This document shows positions 9,872 through 17,285 of a stretch of DNA of 64,000 nt, one piece after another; position 1 is the first letter of the stretch, and each line of letters begins with the position of its first letter. The stretch is from Caulobacter segnis (GTDB lineage: Bacteria > Pseudomonadota > Alphaproteobacteria > Caulobacterales > Caulobacteraceae). Under the pieces are notes generated by a model. That model was not told where the DNA came from, did not search any database, and was given only the letters and a program-made list of their open reading frames with translations. Location: contig NZ_CP096040.1 in assembly GCF_023935105.1 (NCBI RefSeq), positions 5,499,001 through 5,563,000 on the forward strand. The letters run 5' to 3'. A program made the position numbers and the translations under genes.

Positions 9872-10873
9872 ATGGCCAAGCCTGAGCATCACCGCGCCGC
9901 GCGCGCCGAGGAGGCGCTTGCCATGCGCCGGGCGGCGGGCGAGACAGCGAACATGGCCAACACCACCGATCATTTGCCGGCCGGCAAGCAGCGCGAGCTC
10001 GCCTTCGTGGTCGAGGTGCTGCAGGAGAGCTTTGCCGAGGAGGTGGCCAAACGATCTGGCTCGCTCGGCCAAGGCAAGATCCTCAAGATCATTCTGTTTG
10101 GATCGTACGCGCGCGGCGACTGGGTCGAAGATCCGGTCGGGCGCTACTTCTCGGACTACGACCTGCTGGTCGTTGTCGACCAGGAGAAGCTCGCCGATCC
10201 GCTCGAGTTCTGGGAAGCAGCAGAGAAGCGCCTGCTCGACGAGCTTTCGGCAGGTCAGCGGCTGCGCACGCCGGTCAACTTCATCGTCCATGACCTGGAG
10301 GACGTGAACGAGCAGTTGCGGCGAGGACGGTACTTCTTCACCGACATCGTTCGAGATGGCGTCGTGCTGTTCGAGGAGTCGGACTGCGAACTTGTGGAGC
10401 CTGCGCCATTGTCGGCTGAGCAAGCGTTAAAGGAAGGGAGCGAGTACTACGAGGAGTGGTTCGAAAGCGCCGACCAATTCCTTACGACCGGGCGCGAGCA
10501 CATTGACCGTGGTGAACGATGGTCTAAGAAGTCCGCCTTCGAATTACATCAGGCCGTCGAGCGCCTCTATTACTGCCTGCTGTTGGTGCTGACGCTCTAT
10601 GCGCCCAAGTCCCACAATCTCGTGCGCCTGCGCGGCTTGGCCGAACCACTTGACCCGCGCTTGGCCGAAGCCTGGCCGACCGACAGCAAGTTCCACAGGC
10701 GCTGTTTCGAGTTGCTACGCGCGGCCTATGTGAAGGCGCGCTACTCGCCGCACTACAAGATCACCGCCGAAGAGCTGGCGTGGATCCAGGCGCGGGTCGA
10801 GATGCTCCAGGGCCTGGTGAAAGAGCTCTGCGAAGCTCGTTTACGGGAACTGCACGCGGCCGCCGACGGGTAG
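9872..10873 (+). CDS. nucleotidyltransferase (MNT)-HEPN fusion protein
   Basis: The N-terminal half (about residues 65-130) is a minimal nucleotidyltransferase domain: ILFGSYARGDW then FSDYDLLVVVD gives the GSxARG...DxD metal-binding pattern. The C-terminal half (about residues 190-320) is a HEPN helical bundle (SAFELHQAVERLYYCLLLVL) with RYSPH near its end, close to the HEPN Rx4-6H RNase motif but one residue short. HEPN and MNT proteins usually form two-gene toxin-antitoxin pairs in which the MNT AMPylates the HEPN toxin; here both are in one 333-aa chain. It stands alone in an accessory patch. A second ATG at 9953 is a possible start. Confidence 0.85.
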   Translation: MAKPEHHRAARAEEALAMRRAAGETANMANTTDHLPAGKQRELAFVVEVLQESFAEEVAKRSGSLGQGKILKIILFGSYARGDWVEDPVGRYFSDYDLLVVVDQEKLADPLEFWEAAEKRLLDELSAGQRLRTPVNFIVHDLEDVNEQLRRGRYFFTDIVRDGVVLFEESDCELVEPAPLSAEQALKEGSEYYEEWFESADQFLTTGREHIDRGERWSKKSAFELHQAVERLYYCLLLVLTLYAPKSHNLVRLRGLAEPLDPRLAEAWPTDSKFHRRCFELLRAAYVKARYSPHYKITAEELAWIQARVEMLQGLVKELCEARLRELHAAADG

Positions 10874-11111
10874 TAGTCCCCGATCATAAGCGACCCGACC
10901 TGACTCATCGCCGACGTTGGGAAAGGCCGCTTCCTGACGTGTTGATGTGACGCGTTAGGGTGAGGTTCCAATTCGCATCTGCTGTCCGAACAACTCGCGT
11001 CGCGCGCTCAGACACGCCGGACGCAGTGGCGGCGCGTTCGGATCGGTCCGACGAAACCTTGACCGCGCCATGGAGAGGCTGGCCAAGCAGGACGACGCTG
11101 ACGTTGGAGCT
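10874..11111. repeat. intergenic stretch with one copy of a dispersed repeat
   Basis: No gene is seen between the MNT-HEPN gene and the convergent esterase/TcmP reading frame. At 10901-10922 it carries TGACTCATCGCCGACGTTGGGA, which recurs with one mismatch at 44087-44108 in the tRNA island, so the sequence is a dispersed intergenic repeat. Confidence 0.6.
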
Positions 11112-12635
11112 TCATAACTTCAGAGACCGGCTGACACGATTGTCGTCGTCGGGCGATCGCTGTTTGGGGCCCCAGCGATCAAACGCCAGGACGCCTTGTT
11201 TGCGCATGACGTTGGCGAGCTGGTTGATCGTCGCTCGGCTCACCACGTGCCGTTCCATGACCTCGGGCCAGACGGCGCGCCAGGGCGCTGTGCCCGGCGT
11301 CTGTGGAATGGCCGCGAGGAGCGCCAACTTCGCAGCCTGTTCTTCGCTGCTCAGAAACGCCACGGTCGGATCGGGCGCAAGGCCGCTTAGCGAGTCCCAC
11401 ATTTCACCCTGTTTCGAGGACGCCACGGCGGCGTTGAGCTTGGCCACGCCCCTGGCTTCCTCCTGTTTTCGCAGAGCCTTGATCTGGCTGTTACGGAACA
11501 CCTCCAGCCCTGGCGGATTGCGCGTCCCGAACACCAGACTGTAGAGCGGTCGATCCATAGTCGGCCGGAAGACGGTTTTCTCGGCGACGTACCTGTACCC
11601 GCCGATCCGCTTCAGCGACTCGGAGAAGGCGTCGACCAGCACAGTCTTGCGATGATCAGCTGGAGCTATGGTGTCGCTGTCGTCGATCAGGCCCAAGGCG
11701 ATGCGCGTCGCGCCGTCCGCCTGGGCCTTGGTCAGGGTGAAGGCGGTGCGATACCAGACCGCGCCGTTGAAGCTGGCGAGTTGGGGGTCGCCAATGCGCT
11801 CCCAGACCCTGTTCGGGTGGACCGGATTCCAGCCGGCGTCGTCGAAATCGGGCCGGGCCCAGGCGGCCTTGGTCTTGGCGTCCGGCTCGTGGGCCGTCCA
11901 CCAGGCGTCGAAATAGCGCGCCTGCCGCGCCTCGCCGGCCTGCGGGTCCCTGGCGTAGAGGTCCAGCCGATCCAGCGCGTCGTCATAGGTGTTGAGGGGG
12001 TGCAGCCCGGCCTCGCCGATCCAGGCCTGGGTCTGGGTGCCGCCCCAGGTCGACGTGATGAAGCCGACCGTCACGCCGAAATGGGCCTGCAGCGCCTTGG
12101 CCATGAAGTAGCAGGCGGCCGAGGCCGTGCCGACGCTCGCCGGCGCCGCCAGGGTCCAGCCGCTGACGGCCTTGGCCTCGTCGAGCGGGCGCGGGGCGAC
12201 ATCCCGCCCGACATCGGTGAACCGCAGCAGCGGGTTCTCGGAGTCCCGGACCTCGTTGCCGCCGTTGGTCGCATCCTGCAGCTTGAGGCCCATGTTCGAC
12301 TGGCCGGAGCAGAACCACACCTCGCCGACCATGACGTCGCTGAGCACGGTGCGCGCGCGGCCGTCGGACACGGACAGCGTGTAGGGGCCGCCGGCGTCCA
12401 TCGGCCTGGTCGTCACCGCCCACCGGCCGTTCGCATCGGTGGTCGTCGCCAGGCTCTGGCCGGCGATCTGGACGCTCAAAGCGGCGCCGGGATCGGCCCG
12501 GCCGCCGAGCCGGACGGGCTGGCCCCTCTGCAGGACCGCGTGATCGCCGAAGAGATTGGTGAAGCGGGGCGCTTCGGCCAGGGCCGGGCCGCAGCAAAGG
12601 GTTCCGGCCAGGGCCAGAGGGACAAAGCGTTTCAT
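11112..12635 (-). CDS. sialate O-acetylesterase-like protein truncated and fused to a TcmP-like tail
   Basis: The N-terminal part (residues 1 to about 315) has a signal peptide (LALAGTLCCGPALA) and the SGNH block I GEVWFCSGQSNM of sialate O-acetylesterases, which remove acetyl groups from sugars. The match stops after ALGLIDDSDTI, where family members continue with a W-V-N-G segment and a second catalytic block; both are missing. The remaining ~190 residues (YSLVFGTRNPPGLEVFRNSQ, then a helical C-terminus) look like the end of a three-Cys-motif partner protein (TcmP) and are unlikely to be exported. The junction is near 11690. The gene is therefore probably a broken esterase joined to foreign sequence. 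Confidence 0.75.
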   Translation of the reverse strand: MKRFVPLALAGTLCCGPALAEAPRFTNLFGDHAVLQRGQPVRLGGRADPGAALSVQIAGQSLATTTDANGRWAVTTRPMDAGGPYTLSVSDGRARTVLSDVMVGEVWFCSGQSNMGLKLQDATNGGNEVRDSENPLLRFTDVGRDVAPRPLDEAKAVSGWTLAAPASVGTASAACYFMAKALQAHFGVTVGFITSTWGGTQTQAWIGEAGLHPLNTYDDALDRLDLYARDPQAGEARQARYFDAWWTAHEPDAKTKAAWARPDFDDAGWNPVHPNRVWERIGDPQLASFNGAVWYRTAFTLTKAQADGATRIALGLIDDSDTIAPADHRKTVLVDAFSESLKRIGGYRYVAEKTVFRPTMDRPLYSLVFGTRNPPGLEVFRNSQIKALRKQEEARGVAKLNAAVASSKQGEMWDSLSGLAPDPTVAFLSSEEQAAKLALLAAIPQTPGTAPWRAVWPEVMERHVVSRATINQLANVMRKQGVLAFDRWGPKQRSPDDDNRVSRSLKL

Positions 12636-12692
12636 GCCGTTTCCTCGATATCGTCGGCTGGGCTTCGTCCGCCCAGTCTCGTGTGGCCCGCG

Positions 12693-13436
12693 TCAGGCGG
12701 CGCCGTGCTGCACCGAGAGCTTGAAGCGGTCGCGGTGCTGCAGCGCCTTGCGGCGCAGTTGGACGATGGCCTCGGTCTCCTCGGCCGCCAGCATGGCTTC
12801 GAACAGGCGGCTGAAGTGTTCGCGCATCGCCAGCCGCGCAGCGTTGGGATCGCGGTTGCGGATGGCGTCGTACACTGCCCGATGCTCCTCGATCCTGTCC
12901 TCGAACCCGCTCTTGCAGACGTTGCTATAGACCTGGACGACCCGCGGGGCCTCGTTGCGCATCCGCCAGAGGGTGCGCACGAAATGCTCGATGATCGGGC
13001 TGCCGCTGTTCTCGGCAATCAGGAGATGGAAGCGCTCGTCGGCCTCTTCGGCCGCCTCGTCGTTGCCCGCCATCACCCGCATGGTCTCTTCCAGCAGCAC
13101 CAGGGACTCCGAGGGCATGTTCAGCGCCGCCAGCGCCGCCGACTCCGCCTCGACGACCGCGCGGACCGTCGTCAGCTCGAAGGCGTCGACTTCGGTCAGG
13201 GGCGACAGGTCGGCCGGCCTGCGGGGGCGGACATAGACACCCGAGCCGGTCTTGACGGCGATGTAGCCCTGCGCCTCGAGGGCGATCTCGGCCTCCCGCA
13301 CGGTGACGCGCGACACGCCCAACCGTTCGGCCAGCTCGCGCTCGCCAGGCAGTCGGCTGCCAGGCGCGAACTCACCGGACTCGATGAGCTCGATGATCTG
13401 CTTCGCGACCTCTTTATAACGCCTATCCATGGTCAT
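12693..13436 (-). CDS. GntR-family (FadR/FCD subfamily) transcription regulator
   Basis: The first 70 residues are a winged HTH of GntR type (GSRLPGERELAERLGVSRVTVREA, shown here in part). Residues 85-235 form an all-helical FCD ligand domain (VVEAESAALAAL, DERFHLLIAENSG, EHRAVYDAIRNRD) of the kind that binds organic acids such as uronates. It sits between the receptor and esterase genes of the alginate locus, so alginate-derived uronate is the likely inducer. Candidate operators are the TTGGTYGAC repeats at 16939-17170. Confidence 0.9.
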   Translation of the reverse strand: MTMDRRYKEVAKQIIELIESGEFAPGSRLPGERELAERLGVSRVTVREAEIALEAQGYIAVKTGSGVYVRPRRPADLSPLTEVDAFELTTVRAVVEAESAALAALNMPSESLVLLEETMRVMAGNDEAAEEADERFHLLIAENSGSPIIEHFVRTLWRMRNEAPRVVQVYSNVCKSGFEDRIEEHRAVYDAIRNRDPNAARLAMREHFSRLFEAMLAAEETEAIVQLRRKALQHRDRFKLSVQHGAA

Positions 13437-13521
13437 CCGCCGATGCTCCGCTGCCGCTCGTCCGGGTCGCCTTCAGACGACTCGGCGTTCCCAACTCCGG
13501 CTGATGGGACATTGGAAGGTT

Positions 13522-13558
13522 CTATCAGGGGTGAACCAAAGCGGTATACCCCTGATAG
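13522..13558. repeat. perfect 11-bp inverted repeat between the TonB receptor and GntR genes
   Basis: CTATCAGGGGT at 13522-13532 and its exact complement ACCCCTGATAG at 13548-13558 are separated by 15 bp. It lies just past the stop of the receptor gene and 86 bp before the GntR start, with no T-run on either side. It could be a terminator stem for the receptor transcript or an operator for the regulator gene. Confidence 0.7.
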
Positions 13559-13566
13559 GCCAGAGC

Positions 13567-16500
13567 TTAGTGCTTGAAACGGAAACCGACCGTGAACTGC
13601 CGTCCCGGCGAGCCGTAGAGCGCCGCCACCGGATTGTCGGCGTAGTAGTACCGGCTGGTCGCTTGGTTGGTCATGTTTAAGCCCTCGATCGAGAAGGACG
13701 CCTGGTCCGACAGCTTGTAGCTGAACGCGAAGTCGACGTTCAGCGTGTCCTTGGATCCGCCGAAGTCGTTGATCAGCGGCGTGTCGCACGCCACGCCGCC
13801 GACGACGCCAGGCGCGCAGGCGCCGGCCACCAGCGGGTAGGTGGTGTAGTAGCCGTCGCGCTGGGCCAGGGAGACCCGTGTGTTGATGCGCTTGTCCTCG
13901 TAATAGAGCGTCAGGTTGACCGCGTTGGGCGACGCGCCCAGCCACGGGGCCTTGCCCAGGGTCGCGGGCGTCGTGTCGGTGCCGGGATCCAGGATGTAGG
14001 TGAGCTCGGACTGGATGTGGGTGGCGTTGAGCTGGATGCCCGTGTTCTTCAGCAGCCCGGGCAGGAAGGTGAAGGCCTGCTGGTAGTTGACCTCCCAACC
14101 CTTCAGTTCCCCGCCGGGAGCGTCGCGGAACTGGCGCGCGGTCGCGTCGTAGTCGCCGCGGATATAGGCGGCCTGGTCGCTGTTGGCGCCAAACTGCTCG
14201 ATCAGGCTGGCGAGCCCCTCGGCGTCGAGGAAGGTCGACAGCGGCGCGGCGAAGCGCACCGTCTGCGGATAGGAGCCGATCTTCTTCTTGAACAGCGCCA
14301 CGGAGATCAGCCCGCCCTCGGCGTAGTACCACTCCACCGCGGCGTCGAAGTTGTTGGCGCGGAACGGCGACAGCTTCGGATTGCCGATGGTCAGGGTGGC
14401 GCCGGAGGTCATCCCGCCCTCGGGGATCGTCAGCTGGGTCATGGTCGGCGCCAGTTGCTGCAGGGTCGGACGCGACATGGTCTGGGCCGCGCCGAACCGG
14501 AAGTAGAGGTTGTCGCGCGGGCGGATGGCGATGTTGAACGACGGCAGGACGTCCGAATAGGAATTCCCACCCTGGACGGTGCGCCCGCCGGTCGAGCGGC
14601 CCGTCGAGTCCACGTCGGTCTTGGCGTAGCGCACGCCGATGTTGCCGAAGGTGTTCCAGCCGCCAAAGAAGTCATAGTTGAAGTTGACCTGGCCGTAGGC
14701 GCCTTCGGTCTGCTCGCGCACGGCGAAGGTCTCACGCCCCTGCTGACGGAACTGGGTCAGGCGCCAGTCGCCCCACTTGTTGATGCACTCGCAGGTGAAG
14801 CCGAACAGGTCGTCGAACTTCTGGATGTCGGGGCCGAACCACGACGTCGTCGTGCCGGCGGGCACGTCCAGGCCCTGGCCGAAATCGATGACCTTGCCCA
14901 GGCTGGCGATCGAGACGCCCGCTTCCTTTTCTGTCGGATTGATCTGGACGTTCTGGCGCTCGGTCTGCGAGGTCGAGAAACGGTAGTCGCGCTGGGTGCC
15001 GCCGAACTTCAGGGTCAGGTTGTCATTGAGCTCCCAGGTGAAGTCGGCTTTCCAAGAGTTGTAGCGGTTTTCGACGACCTTCTTGTGGTAGCGCAGGAAC
15101 GAGACCCCCTTGAGGATCGTCCACTGGTTCGGATCGGCGGCGTTGAAGCCGGCGTCGAACAGCGGCATGTCGCCGCCGCCACGCTCGTCATAGGTGAAGG
15201 TGGCCGGCTGATCGAACTGACCCCACTCGGCCATCTTGCCATAGGAGTTGAGCTTCGAGCGCGACAGGCCGTAGGTGAAGTCGGCCCTGAAGCGGTCGCT
15301 GAACTCGTGGGTCAGGTTGAACGAAACCTGGTCGAAATTGGTGTTGTAGCTGCCCTGGTCGGCGCGGGCGGCCCAGTCCAGGTTCCGCAGCTGCAGGTAG
15401 TCGGCGACGCCGTTGGTGACATGGGCGGCCAGCACGTCTGTCGCCGGGCGGCCGATCTGCTGGGCGCGCATGGCCAGACCGTCCGCCGAGGGGACATAGC
15501 CGCGCGAAACGGGCGAATTGTAGTAGTCGTAAACGTCGAGATTGTTGGGATTGTACGAGAAGCTCGTGCCGGCGACGAGCGCGCCGCCATAAGTCGCCTG
15601 TCCGCAATCGATCGGCGAGGCGAAGGGCCCCCCGGCCGTGTAGGTGCAGGTGCCCGGATAGAGGCCGCGCTTGGAGGCCAGCGCGGTCGCCGCGTTGGCC
15701 GTGGCGTAAGTCGCGTTGGTGTTGTTGCGGTTCAGGCCGAACGGCAGCAGCTGGTTCAGCGTCGAGGTGCTCTTCTGGTTTGAATGCAGCCCGTCGATGG
15801 TGAGGCGCGTCCGGGAAGAGATGTCCCACTGGTAGGACGCGGTGAGGCCCAGGCGCTTCTGATGCAGGTCCTGCTGCTCTGGGCCGGCCAGGGCGGGGAA
15901 GATGATCTGCGAGCCGTCCAGCGACGGGTGGAGCAGGGCGTAGGCGGCCGGGTCCGAACCGGTCACCGCGTCGATATAGGCCGGGTTGGTGATGGCGGCC
16001 GTGCCCGACACCGTGCCAGGGTTCGTGGCCGTCGGATTGGAGATGCGGTTGGTGAACAGCGTGCCGACCGGCGCCGAGAAGCCGGCGCGGCGCGGGTTTT
16101 CCAGCGTCGCCCAGGTGGCCGAGCGATAGACATATTCGCCCGTCACGATCTGGCGGCGGTACTGGTCGGTTTCGGAGTCCTTCTCCGAATAGGCCGCCGA
16201 GGCCAGGAAGCCCATCTTGTCGTTGGCGAAGCGCTTGGAGAACAGGCCTGCCAGGCGCGGATTGTGGTGCTTGCCGTTCTGGTAGTAGGCGTCCTCGACC
16301 GAGAGCGCGTAGCGATCCTTGCGGTAGTCGAACGGACGGCCCGTCTGCAGGTCGACCGTGGCCCCCAGCGAGCCCTCGTCGGTCTCGGCCGAGGCGGTCT
16401 TGCGCACCTTCAGGCTGTTGAAGAGCTCCGAGGCGAAGACGTTGAAGTCGAACGTCCGGGTGGAATTGATCGCGGTGGAGTTGGTGTCGTTGGTGCCCGC

Positions 16501-16905
16501 CGTCGACAGCGCCTCGAGATTGTTGATGCGCACGCGGGTGAAATCGCCGCCCAACCCGCGGACGGTGATGGTGCGGCCTTCACCGTTGTCGCGATCGATC
16601 GAGATGCCGGGGATGCGCTGCAGCGACTCGGCGAGATTGGCGTCGGGGAAGTCGGCGATGTCCTCAGCGTTGATGGCGTCGATCATGACGTCCGACTGCC
16701 GTTTGATATTCAGCGCGCTTTGCAGCGAGGCGCGGTAGCCGGTGACGACGACGGCCTCGACTTCCTGGGTGTCCTTGGCTGCGTTAGGACCCTGCGCCGC
16801 CGGCGCTTCCTGCGCGAAGGCCTGGCTAAAGCCCGAGCCGATGACTAGGCACGTCGATGCCAGCAGCATGGCGCGCACACCGGCGCGCCGTGGATGGGTG
16901 TCCAT
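13567..16905 (-). CDS. TonB-dependent outer-membrane receptor (1112 aa)
   Basis: A signal peptide (MLLASTCLVIGSGFSQAFA) is followed by a TonB box-like VEAVVVTGYR, a plug domain (about residues 65-180: DANLAESLQRIPGISIDRD, TITVRGLGGDFTRVRINN) and a long beta-barrel ending in the aromatic GRQFTVGFRFKH. The size of 1112 aa and the plug sequence are typical of the receptors Caulobacter-type bacteria use for oligosaccharides. Context (adjacent alginate lyases and GntR regulator) makes alginate oligomers the likely substrate; this is inference. It is divergent from the lyase operon over a shared operator region. Confidence 0.93.
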   Translation of the reverse strand: MDTHPRRAGVRAMLLASTCLVIGSGFSQAFAQEAPAAQGPNAAKDTQEVEAVVVTGYRASLQSALNIKRQSDVMIDAINAEDIADFPDANLAESLQRIPGISIDRDNGEGRTITVRGLGGDFTRVRINNLEALSTAGTNDTNSTAINSTRTFDFNVFASELFNSLKVRKTASAETDEGSLGATVDLQTGRPFDYRKDRYALSVEDAYYQNGKHHNPRLAGLFSKRFANDKMGFLASAAYSEKDSETDQYRRQIVTGEYVYRSATWATLENPRRAGFSAPVGTLFTNRISNPTATNPGTVSGTAAITNPAYIDAVTGSDPAAYALLHPSLDGSQIIFPALAGPEQQDLHQKRLGLTASYQWDISSRTRLTIDGLHSNQKSTSTLNQLLPFGLNRNNTNATYATANAATALASKRGLYPGTCTYTAGGPFASPIDCGQATYGGALVAGTSFSYNPNNLDVYDYYNSPVSRGYVPSADGLAMRAQQIGRPATDVLAAHVTNGVADYLQLRNLDWAARADQGSYNTNFDQVSFNLTHEFSDRFRADFTYGLSRSKLNSYGKMAEWGQFDQPATFTYDERGGGDMPLFDAGFNAADPNQWTILKGVSFLRYHKKVVENRYNSWKADFTWELNDNLTLKFGGTQRDYRFSTSQTERQNVQINPTEKEAGVSIASLGKVIDFGQGLDVPAGTTTSWFGPDIQKFDDLFGFTCECINKWGDWRLTQFRQQGRETFAVREQTEGAYGQVNFNYDFFGGWNTFGNIGVRYAKTDVDSTGRSTGGRTVQGGNSYSDVLPSFNIAIRPRDNLYFRFGAAQTMSRPTLQQLAPTMTQLTIPEGGMTSGATLTIGNPKLSPFRANNFDAAVEWYYAEGGLISVALFKKKIGSYPQTVRFAAPLSTFLDAEGLASLIEQFGANSDQAAYIRGDYDATARQFRDAPGGELKGWEVNYQQAFTFLPGLLKNTGIQLNATHIQSELTYILDPGTDTTPATLGKAPWLGASPNAVNLTLYYEDKRINTRVSLAQRDGYYTTYPLVAGACAPGVVGGVACDTPLINDFGGSKDTLNVDFAFSYKLSDQASFSIEGLNMTNQATSRYYYADNPVAALYGSPGRQFTVGFRFKH

Positions 16906-17285
16906 AGTTCATCCTCCCCGGATACCAATTTTCTATATTTGGCTTACCTATTTGGTTGACCGCTTGAAAACGAATGTCAACTCCCCATCACGCCGTTTTC
17001 CCAAAGCGCTCCCCGATCAGGGCCTAGCAAGGCCTGGCCTTCCTGCGGCCTAAAGGCTTGGTTCGGCAATGTTTGGCGCATAATTGGTCCAGCGCGCACC
17101 TGCGGAAAATCCTCATCTTCCACGTTGCGGTTTGTTTCCGCTTGAAAATTGGTCGACAAATTGGTTGACAGCTTGTCGCTCAAATGGTCGGACTGACGTG
17201 TCTTTGTCATCCGACGCGCACGTCGCGCGGCGCGGGTTTGGCGGGCACAGGAAGCGGTCACAGCTTCGAGCGGGGAGGACATCAA
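16906..17285. promoter_or_regulatory. divergent promoter region with TTGGTYGAC-type operator candidates
   Basis: This 380-bp gap separates the receptor (minus) from the lyase operon (plus). It holds repeated half-palindromes of FCD/GntR type: TTGGCTTACC at 16940-16949, TTGGTTGACC at 16952-16961, TTGGTCGACAA at 17149-17159 and TTGGTTGACA at 17161-17170, with a fifth weaker TGGTCGG near 17183. Two pairs lie close to each divergent start. They fit the TGGTnnACCA pattern known for FadR-subfamily regulators, so they are candidate sites for the GntR protein encoded at 12693-13436. Confidence 0.55.

Noticed and set aside
11652..13577. 641-codon plus-strand frame over the esterase and GntR genes
   Set aside because: It lies opposite two recognisable genes, has low-complexity composition and no ribosome-binding site or family resemblance.
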